Shown here: piece by piece, positions 23,878-32,387 of the stretch
Numbering within the stretch: the first letter of the stretch is position 1
Layout: each line of letters starts with the position of its first letter
From: JANMEX01 sp049696015
GTDB lineage: Bacteria; Pseudomonadota; Alphaproteobacteria; Rhizobiales; Rhizobiaceae
DNA length: 45,883 nt
Reading direction: 5' to 3'
NCBI GenBank assembly: GCA_049696015.1
Contig: JBAVTG010000054.1
Coordinates: forward strand, 1 to 45,883
Translations under genes and position numbers: made by a program
Notes under the pieces: model-generated
What the model saw: only the letters and a program-made list of their open reading frames with translations
Databases searched by the model: none
Told to the model about the DNA's origin: nothing

Positions 23878-24987
23878 TCAAGGAGCGGGAATTGAGATGT
23901 TCGTCAGCGCAAACCGGCCCGACGCGGAGTCGGCATGGCAAGCGTTGCAATTGGCTGCCGACGCTATCTTCTTGCGCTTGAAGGTATCGGCGGGAATGTC
24001 TTCGTGGATGGATTTCCACTTGGCGGTTGCCGTGATGCGCAGCGGCTCCGCCGTATCTGCCGCCTGGAACCAGAGCGCCGTCTTGGTGTCGAAATGTTCG
24101 GACGAATTGGCGGTGAGCCAGTCACCGATTTCTTTCGCGGTTTTGCCGGGAAGACTTGCGTCTTCGCCAAAATGGCCGTCCAAGGTGGCCATGATGCGGG
24201 CCCATGTTGCCCCAGGCAACAATACGGGATGATGTGGTGAATGGCAGGCGCCGCATTCGACGGCCCAAGCTTCATTGACCAGCGTTGCTGGAATTTGCGG
24301 CTGCGGAAGATTTGCCAGTGCAACATAGGCGACGCCGCCGCTGGTCGAAAGCGCAATTGCAAGACTTGCGGCAAGCAATAATCTGGCCGGTTTTCGAGTC
24401 TCTGCCGCGCCATTGACGTGCTTGGTTCCGGTCACCATGGAGCGGGCCAAATTCTGGCTTTCGCGCCACGATTCAAACAGCACGCCGGCAATGTGCGCGG
24501 GGATCAGAATGACGAACGCCCAGGCGGCGGCGGTGTGAACCAACCGCGCAGATTCGCCGGTCGATACGGCGATTGCCGCCGCCGGTCCTTCGCGTTCCAA
24601 GCCGCCCAGAGCAGCTATTCCGGTTGCCGCCATCAGCGTGGCGAGCGTCAGGAACGCATAGACCATCCACCCTCCCAACGGGTTGTGGCCGAGCGTGGGG
24701 CGACCCTTTCCGGCAAGATGGTGGAGCGTTGCGGCAATCGACGGGGGAAATGTCGAAAACCGGGCAAATCCGGGTCCGGCCAAGCCCCAGACAAATCGAA
24801 ACGCAACGAGCCCAAGTATGCTGTAGCCGATCCAGACGTGGTACGGCAAAAGAGCCGGTGGCGCGAGGAACCCGAGCACAAGTTCGGCCGTGATGCCCAG
24901 TGCAAAAAGCCAGTGGAAAAGCCGCACGCCGAAGTCCCAAACGGGAACTTCGATGTCGGTTGCGTCAGTGGAACTGATGGTGCTCAC
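23878..24987 (-). CDS. Cytochrome b561-type protein fused to a dihaem cytochrome c (DHC) domain
   Basis: 369 residues. Residues 15-180 form a four-helix cytochrome b of the Ni-hydrogenase/b561 type, with candidate haem-b histidines at 25, 50, 151 and 165. A fifth helix at about 203-222 leads to a periplasmic DHC module with CGACH at 245-249 and CNACH at 347-351. One polypeptide thus joins the membrane quinol-side electron entry to its c-type acceptor. I chose the GTG at 24987 (MSTISSTDATDIEVPVWDFG) with AAAGG upstream; the open frame further up is not family-like. It is the first gene of the shp operon. Confidence 0.87.
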   Translation of the reverse strand: MSTISSTDATDIEVPVWDFGVRLFHWLFALGITAELVLGFLAPPALLPYHVWIGYSILGLVAFRFVWGLAGPGFARFSTFPPSIAATLHHLAGKGRPTLGHNPLGGWMVYAFLTLATLMAATGIAALGGLEREGPAAAIAVSTGESARLVHTAAAWAFVILIPAHIAGVLFESWRESQNLARSMVTGTKHVNGAAETRKPARLLLAASLAIALSTSGGVAYVALANLPQPQIPATLVNEAWAVECGACHSPHHPVLLPGATWARIMATLDGHFGEDASLPGKTAKEIGDWLTANSSEHFDTKTALWFQAADTAEPLRITATAKWKSIHEDIPADTFKRKKIASAANCNACHADSASGRFALTNISIPAP

Positions 24988-25035
24988 GATGGCGTTGCCT
25001 TTGTGAACACTATGTACCAGATTTGTTGACAACGC

Positions 25036-25065
25036 TCTGACGAAAAGCTGACAGTTTGCTGACAG
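25036..25065 (-). promoter_or_regulatory. Three 11-bp-phased direct repeats upstream of the cytochrome cluster
   Basis: On the plus strand TCTGACGA (25036-25043), GCTGACAG (25047-25054) and GCTGACAG (25058-25065) are spaced exactly 11 bp apart, about 50-80 bp ahead of the cytochrome b GTG. Phased direct repeats of this spacing are the usual layout for OmpR/PhoB-type response-regulator sites. No regulator gene is in the window; the assignment is inference from spacing. Confidence 0.5.
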
Positions 25066-25190
25066 GGGCATCAATTCGCTGCGACAGAGCGCCGCAAGAC
25101 TCATGGACACACGCCAAAACCGCGAGCAACTTAGAATACTCTGGTTTCCCGCTGGCCGTCCGGCGATGCCATCCGGCTAAAGCTGCAGGA

Positions 25191-26069
25191 TTAACGGGTC
25201 GGGACGGGGTGTTCGCCGCGGTAATCGTAGAAGCCGCGGCCCGCCTTGCGGCCGAGCCAGCCGGCTTCAACATATTTGACCAGCAGCGGGCAGGGGCGGT
25301 ATTTGGAATCGGACAGACCGTCATGCAGGACCTGCATGATTGAAAGGCACGTATCCAGACCGATGAAATCGGCAAGCTGCAGCGGACCCATTGGGTGGTT
25401 TGCGCCAAGTTTCATGGCCGTGTCGATGGCTTCGACCGAGCCAACGCCTTCGTAGAGCGTGTAGATGGCCTCGTTGATCATCGGCAGAAGAATGCGGTTG
25501 ACGATGAAGGCGGGGAAGTCCTCAGCGACGGTGATGGTCTTGTCGAGTTTGCCGACAAACTCCTTGGCCATCGTGAACGTCTGTTCGTTGGTGGCGATGC
25601 CGCGCACCAGTTCGACCAATTTCATCACCGGAACAGGGTTCATGAAATGGATGCCGATGAATTGTTCCGGACGGTCGGTGGTGGACGCAAGCCGCGTGAT
25701 CGAGATCGACGATGTGTTTGTCGCCAGCAAGGCGTCCGGGCGCAGCACCGGGCAGACTGCGGCAAATATCTTTTTCTTTGTCGCCTCATCCTCTGTCGCC
25801 GCCTCTATCACCAAATCGCAAGCAGCAAGGTCCGACACGGCATTGGCAGGTTTAATATGCTTGAGCGCGGCAGAGCGCACGTCTTCAGTAATTTTTCCGG
25901 ACGTGACCTGACGGGTGAGGCCGGAAGCGGCGGTGCTGATGCCTTTTTCGATCCGCTCGGGCGAGATGTCGTGCAACAGGACGTCAATGCCGGCCAAAGA
26001 ACAGACCTGGGCAATGCCTGAACCCATCTGCCCTGCACCGATCACGCCTACTGTCTTGATGTTCGCCAC
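25191..26069 (-). CDS. hbd: 3-hydroxybutyryl-CoA dehydrogenase
   Basis: 292 residues. The N-terminal NAD-binding motif is GAGQMGSG (11-18), with the family signatures IEAATEDEATKKKIF, NTSSISITRLA, GIHFMNPVPVMKLVELV and DFPAFIVNRILLPMINEA, and the C-terminal dimer domain. It interconverts 3-hydroxybutyryl-CoA and acetoacetyl-CoA in fatty-acid/butyrate or polyhydroxybutyrate-linked metabolism. It starts at a GTG at 26069 with GGAG upstream. It follows etfB-etfA on the same strand, consistent with acyl-CoA oxidation feeding ETF. Confidence 0.94.
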   Translation of the reverse strand: MANIKTVGVIGAGQMGSGIAQVCSLAGIDVLLHDISPERIEKGISTAASGLTRQVTSGKITEDVRSAALKHIKPANAVSDLAACDLVIEAATEDEATKKKIFAAVCPVLRPDALLATNTSSISITRLASTTDRPEQFIGIHFMNPVPVMKLVELVRGIATNEQTFTMAKEFVGKLDKTITVAEDFPAFIVNRILLPMINEAIYTLYEGVGSVEAIDTAMKLGANHPMGPLQLADFIGLDTCLSIMQVLHDGLSDSKYRPCPLLVKYVEAGWLGRKAGRGFYDYRGEHPVPTR

Positions 26070-26116
26070 CGTTTGGTCTCCGTTTGAAATGATTGGATGC
26101 TGAAGCTAACAGTAAA

Positions 26117-26145
26117 GGCCGGGGGACTGTCCGTCTACCCCGGCC
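26117..26145 (-). terminator. Hairpin after etfA
   Basis: GGCCGGGG (26117-26124) and CCCCGGCC (26138-26145) make an 8-bp GC stem with a 13-nt loop, followed on the minus strand by TTTACT. It is a likely weak terminator or attenuator between etfA and hbd; the T-run is short. Confidence 0.5.
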
Positions 26146-26175
26146 GTTGTCTCCCTGGGCCCTCAGCGACGTCCC

Positions 26176-27105
26176 TTAGAGAGCCTTTTCAAGCTGCGGC
26201 AAAATCTCGAACAAATCCCCAACCAGTCCGTAGTCGGCCACCTGGAAGATCGGTGCTTCCTCGTCCTTGTTGATGGCGACGATGACTTTCGAGTCCTTCA
26301 TGCCGGCCAGATGCTGGATGGCGCCGGAGATGCCGCAGGCGATGTAGAGGTCCGGGGCGACGACCTTGCCGGTCTGGCCGACCTGCCAATCGTTCGGAGC
26401 GTAGCCAGCGTCCACGGCTGCGCGTGACGCGCCGACGGCCGCGTTCAGTTTGTCTGCGACGGGCAGGATGACTTCCATGAACTTCTCGCTCGAACCCAGC
26501 GCGCGGCCACCAGAGATGATGATCTTGGCGGAGGTCAATTCCGGGCGGTCACTGCCTGACAGGGCTGACGAAACATATTTCGACAGACCCGGATCAGCGG
26601 CAGCCTTGATGGATTCGACAGATGCCGAACCGCCTTCGCCGGTGGAGGCAAAGGAAGCCGTGCGCACCGTGATGATTTTGATTTTGTCGGTGGATTGGAC
26701 AGTCTGGATGGCGTTGCCAGCGTAGATCGGGCGCTGGAACGTGTCGGCGCTGTCGACGGCAATGACTTCCGAGATCTGCATCACATCCAGCAGTGCCGCG
26801 ACGCGGGGCATCACGTTCTTGCCGGTGGTTGTGGCGGCCGCGATGATTGCATCATAGCCCGAAGCCAGCGAGACGATGAGCGCAGCAAACGGTTCTGCAA
26901 CGCGCTGCTCCAGCACGGCATCATCCGCAAGAAGCACCTTCTTGACGCCTGAGAGCTTGGCGGCAGCATCGGCGACCGCCTTGCACCCTTTGCCGGCCAC
27001 CAGAACATGAACGTCGCCGCCGATTTGGGCAGCTGCCGTCAGTGCCTTGTTGGTCTGGTCAGAAAGGTGGGCATTGTCGTGTTCGGCAATGAGGAGAATG
27101 GTCAT
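26176..27105 (-). CDS. etfA: Electron transfer flavoprotein subunit alpha
   Basis: 309 residues. The N-terminal domain begins MTILLIAEHDNAHLSDQTNK. The C-terminal FAD domain contains GGRALGSSEKF, VGASRAAVDAGYAPNDWQVGQ, then LYIACGISGAIQHLAGM and AINKDEEAPIF, the classic ETF-alpha signature. With ETF-beta it carries electrons from acyl-CoA dehydrogenases to ETF-quinone oxidoreductase. GAAGGAA precedes the ATG. It lies 23 bp after etfB. Confidence 0.96.
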   Translation of the reverse strand: MTILLIAEHDNAHLSDQTNKALTAAAQIGGDVHVLVAGKGCKAVADAAAKLSGVKKVLLADDAVLEQRVAEPFAALIVSLASGYDAIIAAATTTGKNVMPRVAALLDVMQISEVIAVDSADTFQRPIYAGNAIQTVQSTDKIKIITVRTASFASTGEGGSASVESIKAAADPGLSKYVSSALSGSDRPELTSAKIIISGGRALGSSEKFMEVILPVADKLNAAVGASRAAVDAGYAPNDWQVGQTGKVVAPDLYIACGISGAIQHLAGMKDSKVIVAINKDEEAPIFQVADYGLVGDLFEILPQLEKAL

Positions 27106-27128
27106 TTGTTCTATTCCTTCGCTTTGCC

Positions 27129-27878
27129 TTAGAGAACGCCGGCTTCGTTTTTGAGCTTGTCGATCAATTCGGCAACCGACTTGACTTTGACGCCGGCCTT
27201 GCGGCCTGACGGCTCAACGGTCTTGAGGACCATGAGGCGCGGCGCGGTATCGACGCCATAATCGGCCGGCGTCTTTTCATCGAGCGGCTTCTTCTTGGCC
27301 TTCATGATATTTGGCAAAGAGGCGTAACGCGGCTGGTTGAGGCGAAGGTCGGTTGTCACCACCGCCGGGAGCTTCAGCTCAACCGTCTGCAAGCCGCCAT
27401 CGACTTCGCGCGTGACGTTGAGGCCGCTGCCATTGACTTCAACCTTTGAAGCAAATGTGCCTTGCGACCAGCCGAGCAGCGCTGACAGCATCTGGCCTGT
27501 CTGGTTGGAATCATCGTCGATCGCCTGCTTGCCGCAAATAACCAGCGTTGCGCCTTCGGCTTCCGCTACGCCTTTGAGGATCTTGGCGACGGCGAGTGGC
27601 TCAACCATATCATCCGTTTTCACAAGGATGCCGCGGTCCGCGCCCATGGCGAGCGCGGTGCGGATGGTTTCCTGCGCCTGCTGCGGGCCGACCGAGACGG
27701 CGATGATTTCATCGGCCTTCCCGGCCTCTTTCAGGCGGATCGCCTCTTCGATTGCAATCTCGTCAAAAGGGTTCATCGACATTTTGACATTGGCAAGGTC
27801 AACGCCCGAACCATCAGCTCTAACCCGGATCTTCACGTTGTAGTCGACAACCCGTTTGACGGGGACAAGGATTTTCAT
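27129..27878 (-). CDS. etfB: Electron transfer flavoprotein subunit beta
   Basis: 249 residues starting MKILVPVKRVVDYNVKIRV, with MSMNPFDEIAIEEAIRLKE, the AMP-binding region VGPQQAQETIRTALAMGADR and VICGKQAIDDDSNQTGQM. The protein stabilises and shuttles electrons together with EtfA in the cytosol. It is upstream of etfA in the same transcription unit. 148 bp separate it from the rhomboid gene, in which I see no clear promoter. Confidence 0.96.
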   Translation of the reverse strand: MKILVPVKRVVDYNVKIRVRADGSGVDLANVKMSMNPFDEIAIEEAIRLKEAGKADEIIAVSVGPQQAQETIRTALAMGADRGILVKTDDMVEPLAVAKILKGVAEAEGATLVICGKQAIDDDSNQTGQMLSALLGWSQGTFASKVEVNGSGLNVTREVDGGLQTVELKLPAVVTTDLRLNQPRYASLPNIMKAKKKPLDEKTPADYGVDTAPRLMVLKTVEPSGRKAGVKVKSVAELIDKLKNEAGVL

Positions 27879-28026
27879 GAGCGGTCTCGCCTTTCCTCAA
27901 ATTCAGTGACGCCGTTCTATCGGCGCTGTTGCGGCTGCGATAGCCAAAAGCCGACACCGGGCTTGCGATTTCGGGCCGGGCTTAGTGAATTTTGACGTTT
28001 ACGTCAATAATCTATGATGCAGAAAT

Positions 28027-28788
28027 TCAGTCCGGGCGCCCCCATTTCGCAGGCGCACGCGCGGGCGGTGCCGGTGCGGGCGCAGGAGCAACGACGGGCG
28101 CCAGTCCTTTGTCAAACAAAGGCACCCCCTTGCGGCGCAGGACGACAACCAGCAATGCGCCGGCGATAATACCGCCGACATGGGCTGGCCAGGAAACCTG
28201 ATCATCCGATTGCACAAACAGCATCAGGAACTGGAATGCGATCCACAGCACAAGCGGTATCCAAGCCGGTATGCGCAGCGGCACGCGCATGAGCACCAAC
28301 ACCCAGAGTTTGACGCGCGGATGGAGCATCAAATAGGCAGAGACACAGCCTGCTACCGCGCCAGACGCGCCGATGAGCGGCATTTGGCTGTCAGGGATGA
28401 TGACGCCATGCAGAAACGCGCCGGCGGCGGCGCAAGCCAGATAGAAAAACAGAAATTTCATATGACCGAGCGCGTCTTCGACATTGTCGCCGAACACCCA
28501 CAGAAACAGCATGTTGCCGCCGAGGTGGAAAATGTCGGCATGCAAAAACGCGTAAGTCAGGTAGGTGAAATTCTCCGGCACGAGAATATCGGCAGGCGCG
28601 AGTTCAGCGAAGTCGTTGACCACGGCAGGAATGTAACCAAGCCCGAGCACCGGTCCGTAGGACGCTTCCTCGCTGACGCCCAGTGTCGTCAGCATATAGA
28701 CAATCACATTGGCGATGATCAGCCCCAGGGTCACATACTGAAATCTGATGTGGCGCAGTTCGTTGGCGTCGTGAAGCGGAATGAACAT
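28027..28788 (-). CDS. Rhomboid family intramembrane serine protease
   Basis: 253 residues and about six helices. The catalytic serine lies in LIGASGAVAG (Ser142) and the histidine in WPAHVGG (His203), with the conserved FTYLTYAFLHADIFHLGGNMLFLWVFG (WR/HN-type loop) before them. It cleaves within transmembrane segments of unknown substrates. The C-terminus is a Pro/Ala-rich cytoplasmic tail (APAPAPAPPARAPAKWG). I start at the ATG at 28788; the frame runs open to 29031 but that overlaps the adenosyltransferase gene. Confidence 0.9.
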   Translation of the reverse strand: MFIPLHDANELRHIRFQYVTLGLIIANVIVYMLTTLGVSEEASYGPVLGLGYIPAVVNDFAELAPADILVPENFTYLTYAFLHADIFHLGGNMLFLWVFGDNVEDALGHMKFLFFYLACAAAGAFLHGVIIPDSQMPLIGASGAVAGCVSAYLMLHPRVKLWVLVLMRVPLRIPAWIPLVLWIAFQFLMLFVQSDDQVSWPAHVGGIIAGALLVVVLRRKGVPLFDKGLAPVVAPAPAPAPPARAPAKWGRPD

Positions 28789-28807
28789 GCGCTGCGTCCG
28801 TGAATGA

Positions 28808-29380
28808 TTACCTGTTGGCTCCGGGCACCCATAACACGTCGCTTGCGCCATTGTCATTGACGACCCGAGAGGCGACAAACAGGAAATCCGACAAGCGATT
28901 AAGGTATTTGACCGCCTCCGGATTGACCGCTTCCATCTGCGCCAGTTCGACTGTGATGCGCTCGGCGCGGCGGGTGATTGTGCGCGCCAGATGCAGCGCT
29001 GCCGCTGCCGGCGAGCCGCCGGGCAGGACAAAACTTTTCAGCGGTTTGAGATTTGCATTCAATTTATCGATCGACTTCTCCACCCAGACAACCTGCGCGG
29101 CAACAGCCCGCAAGGGTTCGTACTCGGGCTTTTCCTTAGTGTGCGGCGTGGCAAGGTCAGCGCCGACATCGAACAAGTCGTTTTGTATGTGCGCCAGCAT
29201 GGCATCCAGTTCCGTATCTTTGGCGGTGTGGATGCGCGCCAGGCCGACGGCAGAGTTGGCCTCGTCCACCGTGCCATAGGCATCGATGCGCACGTCGCAT
29301 TTCAAGCGGCGCTCCTTGCCCACCAGACCAGTGGTGCCGTCATCGCCGGTGCGGGTGTAGATTTTTGACAGTGTGACCAT
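28808..29380 (-). CDS. Cob(I)alamin adenosyltransferase, PduO type
   Basis: 190 residues with the PduO-type ATP motif YTRTGDDGTTGLVG (8-21), YGTVDEANSAVGLAR, LPGGSPAAAALHLARTITRR and the C-terminal LNRLSDFLFVASR. It attaches the 5'-deoxyadenosyl group from ATP to cob(I)alamin, supplying coenzyme B12, for example to methylmalonyl-CoA mutase. AAGGACG precedes the ATG. It lies between the twin-TM gene (9 bp upstream) and the rhomboid gene (19 bp downstream). Confidence 0.95.
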   Translation of the reverse strand: MVTLSKIYTRTGDDGTTGLVGKERRLKCDVRIDAYGTVDEANSAVGLARIHTAKDTELDAMLAHIQNDLFDVGADLATPHTKEKPEYEPLRAVAAQVVWVEKSIDKLNANLKPLKSFVLPGGSPAAAALHLARTITRRAERITVELAQMEAVNPEAVKYLNRLSDFLFVASRVVNDNGASDVLWVPGANR

Positions 29381-29389
29381 GATGCGTCC

Positions 29390-29584
29390 TTAAGCGGGGC
29401 GTGCGAAATAGATAACCAGCACGATCAGCACGACGGCGATCGCTTGCAAGAGGACGCGCAGTTGCATCAGTTTGTTGGACGTATTGGCTGATCCGCCCTT
29501 CATCATGTTGCGCAATCCAGCCATCAGGGCCGCGACGACGCCCAGCATGACAATGAACGCAAGAACTTTAAGGGCGAGCGACAT
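29390..29584 (-). CDS. Twin transmembrane / HIG1-like small membrane protein
   Basis: 64 residues forming two hydrophobic helices (VLAFIVMLGVVAALMAGL and LLQAIAVVLIVLVIYF) joined by a polar loop GGSANTSNKLMQLR, the twin-transmembrane or HIG1-like pattern. Such proteins commonly precede the PduO-type gene in Hyphomicrobiales. HIG1 proteins associate with respiratory complexes, but no role is proven here. Confidence 0.78.
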   Translation of the reverse strand: MSLALKVLAFIVMLGVVAALMAGLRNMMKGGSANTSNKLMQLRVLLQAIAVVLIVLVIYFARPA

Positions 29585-29611
29585 GGGTAGCCTTTCACAA
29601 TTCGATCATGC

Positions 29612-30448
29612 TCACGACCATCTGGACATGAGCGAATAGAGCCAGGAAGCCGGGAGGGCGCGCTTGAGGGCGACTCCCAGTTTGGCCGGGGTGGTCACCA
29701 CATAGTGCGGGCGGGGCCGTTCGGAAAGCAGGGCATGCCTCAGCACTTTGTACACCGCCTCCGGTCCAAGTTTGCCTGCTGCTTTCGTCTTTCCGCCTGA
29801 ACGAAGCAGGGCGAGCCGCTGTTCATAGGCTGCTTTGTGTGGCGAGTTTTGGGTGTCGAGATATTTGTCGGCCATGGCGGCGGCATTGACTGCGATCATT
29901 GACGTTATCGCCCCGGGGTTGAGCATCGAGACGTGGATCCCGCTGCCTTGGAGTTCCATGCGCATGGTCAGCATGAGGCCTTCGATGGCATGTTTGGACG
30001 CATTGTAAGCGCCGCGCCATTTTTGCGGCACGAGGCCGAGTATCGATGAGTTGAAGATGATGCGGCCATGGCCTTGCCGGCGCATCACCGGAACAATGCG
30101 CCGCGTCAGGTCGTGCCAGCCGAAAACATTGGTTTCAAACTGTTCGCGCAGTGCGTCCATCGGCACGTCTTCGACAGCGCCCGGCTGGGCATAGCCGCCA
30201 TTGTTGAACAGTGCATCAAGCCTCCCGTCAGTAGCGGCCAGAACATCATCGACCAGTTTCTTGATTGATACCGGATCGCGGTAGTCGAGAAAAAACGTTT
30301 CGAACCCATCGGCTCTAAGCCGGTCAATGTCCTCCGTTTTGCGGGCTGTGGCCAGGACCCGCCAGCCATCCTGCCTCAGCGCGACAGCGCAATGCGCCCC
30401 GATCCCGGACGAACAACCGGTGACCAGGATTGTTTTCTTGTCGCTCAT
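29612..30448 (-). CDS. Short-chain dehydrogenase/reductase
   Basis: 278 residues. The cofactor motif TGCSSGIG is at 10-17, with NNGGYAQPGAVED (NAG-like) and the active site Tyr/Lys in AYNASKHAIEG preceded by the catalytic Ser of IIFNSSILG. Classical SDR with C-terminal extension; the substrate is unknown. The ATG at 30448 has GGGAAG upstream; the open frame to 30631 is not used. It is divergent from yihY. Confidence 0.9.
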   Translation of the reverse strand: MSDKKTILVTGCSSGIGAHCAVALRQDGWRVLATARKTEDIDRLRADGFETFFLDYRDPVSIKKLVDDVLAATDGRLDALFNNGGYAQPGAVEDVPMDALREQFETNVFGWHDLTRRIVPVMRRQGHGRIIFNSSILGLVPQKWRGAYNASKHAIEGLMLTMRMELQGSGIHVSMLNPGAITSMIAVNAAAMADKYLDTQNSPHKAAYEQRLALLRSGGKTKAAGKLGPEAVYKVLRHALLSERPRPHYVVTTPAKLGVALKRALPASWLYSLMSRWS

Positions 30449-30541
30449 ACATGCTTCCCTGCGGCAAATGCAGCCATGCGGCTTGCCAAATCGGGTGAAG
30501 ACTTCCCATATTCGCAATGCACGTGCAACGCAGGCAAAGCC

Positions 30542-31399
30542 ATGTTGAAAAAGATAGCTGTCTTCAAACGCATCCTGTTTGATGCGTTGGGACATTACAA
30601 TGATGATGATGGCTGGGCGATGTCGAGCCATGTCGCGCTGTCATCGCTGATGGCATTGTTTCCGTTTTTGATCTTTGCCGGAACACTGGCGGCATTCCTG
30701 GGCGCGGATGCATTTTCAGAGACGGCAGTGCATCTGATTTTCGATACCTGGCCAAAGAGCATCGCTGACCCGATCGCCCGGGAGGTCCAAAACGTGCTGA
30801 CTGTGCCGCGCGGCGGGCTTTTGACGGTGTCAATCATCGCGGCTGCCTATTTTGCTGCTTCCGGCATCGAAGCGTTGCGGGTCGCGCTCAATCGCGCATA
30901 CCGCGAAAAGGAGACACGCTCGCTTCTCTTCAGGCGCACGCAAAGTCTCTTGTTTGTCATTGTTGCCGCGCTGGGGATGGCCGCCATCAGCTTCCTTTTG
31001 GTGTTGGCTCCACTTGCAGTGCATTTGGCCACTAAATGGCTGCCCTGGATCGACAGCTATACGTATACAATCAGCTTTTGGCGCTTTCTCATTGCCATCG
31101 TCGTTTTGATTTTCGGTCTGTTTGCCGTCCACCTGTGGCTGCCGGACGGCAACCGCCCGTTTCGCTATATATTGCCGGGCATTGTCATCACGCTTGTGGC
31201 GTGGGTGGTGAGCGCGCTGGTTTTTGCCAGCTACCTTGCGCGATTTGCCAACTATTTCTCGACCTACGCCGGCCTTGCCTCCATCATGGTGGCGATGGTG
31301 TTTTTGTACATTCTCTCGTCTATTTTCATCGTCGGGGCGGAGATCAACGCCGCCATCCACCTTTATGCCGAATCGCGCAAACGCATTTCCCGCGGCTGA
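30542..31399 (+). CDS. YihY/BrkB family inner membrane protein
   Basis: 285 residues with six helices. It starts MLKKIAVFKRILFDALGHYN and contains the UPF0761/YihY signatures SSHVALSSLMALFPFLIF, YFAASGIEALRVALNRAY and FANYFSTYAGLASIMVAMVFLY. It was once annotated as RNase BN, which is now known to be wrong; it may be a transporter-like protein. The ATG at 30542 is preferred to the longer frame, which overlaps the SDR leader. The last 37 bp overlap the convergent EamA gene. Confidence 0.9.
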   Translation: MLKKIAVFKRILFDALGHYNDDDGWAMSSHVALSSLMALFPFLIFAGTLAAFLGADAFSETAVHLIFDTWPKSIADPIAREVQNVLTVPRGGLLTVSIIAAAYFAASGIEALRVALNRAYREKETRSLLFRRTQSLLFVIVAALGMAAISFLLVLAPLAVHLATKWLPWIDSYTYTISFWRFLIAIVVLIFGLFAVHLWLPDGNRPFRYILPGIVITLVAWVVSALVFASYLARFANYFSTYAGLASIMVAMVFLYILSSIFIVGAEINAAIHLYAESRKRISRG

Positions 31400-32250
31400 G
31401 CGGTGGCGACCCAGACCGACACGGCAACAACGGCCATACCAGCGAGTTGCATTGGAGTGAGTGTCTCGTCGAACAAGAGCCATGCCATCAGCGCAGTGAC
31501 GGCGGGGACCAGATAGAATAGCGCGCCGACCCGGTTCATCGAGCCATCGCGGATCAGCTGCATCAATAGGAAAATCGCCCCGATTGACAGCACGATCACC
31601 AGCCATGCCATGGCGAACCAAAGCACGGGAACCGGATCAAATTGCTGGGTTTCAAACATGAGCGACAACAAAAGCGTCAATAGTGTCGCACCGGCATATT
31701 GAAGGGCAGTGCCGGTCACCAGATCGGACGCTTTGCCGGTTTTCTTCTGCCAGACAGTGCCCGCGCTGATGGCAAGCACGGCCGAAAAGGACGCCAAAAT
31801 GGTCGTGCAATTGATGCCGGGCGAAGCCAGCGCAAGTTTTGGCCACAGGACAAATAACACCCCGGCAAGCCCGGAAAGGAGTGCCAGCCAGTGGCGCGAC
31901 CCGGAGCGCTCGCCCAAGAGGATCGCGGCAAACAGCGTGGTCAGGATTGGTTGCAAGCCGACAATCAGCGCTGACATGCCTGCCGGCAAACCGTTGCGGA
32001 TCGCCCAGAATACACAGGCCAGATACGCCCCATGCACCAGCGCGCCCGCGATCACAGCATTTGCCGCGTTTTTTCCAGATGGCCAGCGCCGCCGCGTTGC
32101 AGTGGCAAATCCGGCAAGAACAATACCGGCAATCGTGAACCGGACGGCGAGAAACCAGAACGGTTCGGCATGCGGCATGGCATACTTTGCGCCAATGAAT
32201 CCCGTTGCCCAAAGGAGCACAAACAAGGCTGGCATGATCTGTTTGGGCAT
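31363..32250 (-). CDS. EamA/DMT-family transporter (second copy type)
   Basis: 295 residues in ten helices, two EamA repeats. The opening FVLLWATGFIGAKYAMPHAEP and GLQPILTTLFAAILLGE, then FYLVPAVTALMAWLLFDETLTP in the second half, are typical of RhaT/EamA exporters. The substrate is unknown. It is unlike the gene at 2543 in sequence, so it is a separate subfamily rather than a recent duplicate. Its 3' end overlaps yihY by 37 bp. Confidence 0.88.
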   Translation of the reverse strand: MPKQIMPALFVLLWATGFIGAKYAMPHAEPFWFLAVRFTIAGIVLAGFATATRRRWPSGKNAANAVIAGALVHGAYLACVFWAIRNGLPAGMSALIVGLQPILTTLFAAILLGERSGSRHWLALLSGLAGVLFVLWPKLALASPGINCTTILASFSAVLAISAGTVWQKKTGKASDLVTGTALQYAGATLLTLLLSLMFETQQFDPVPVLWFAMAWLVIVLSIGAIFLLMQLIRDGSMNRVGALFYLVPAVTALMAWLLFDETLTPMQLAGMAVVAVSVWVATAQPREMRLRDSA

Positions 32251-32297
32251 GTTGCTCGATTTACCATTGCGCTGGATAATTCACCAGAAACAGCCTG

Positions 32298-32325
32298 TTA
32301 ACCATTCCGGTATAGGAATTGTTAA
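32298..32325. promoter_or_regulatory. Dyad with CtrA-like half-sites in a divergent intergenic region
   Basis: TTAACCATTCC (32298-32308) and GGAATTGTTAA (32315-32325) are inverted with one mismatch and a 6-bp centre. TTAACCAT equals the CtrA half-site described in Caulobacter. It lies between the divergent EamA gene (start 32250) and the small membrane protein gene (start 32388). Match by eye only; it might also form a hairpin. Confidence 0.35.
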
Positions 32326-32387
32326 TCCCGCCATTGCTTGTTTTGTGTCAGGTGTACAATCGGTCAGGTGACCTGAAGAGGTATGTC

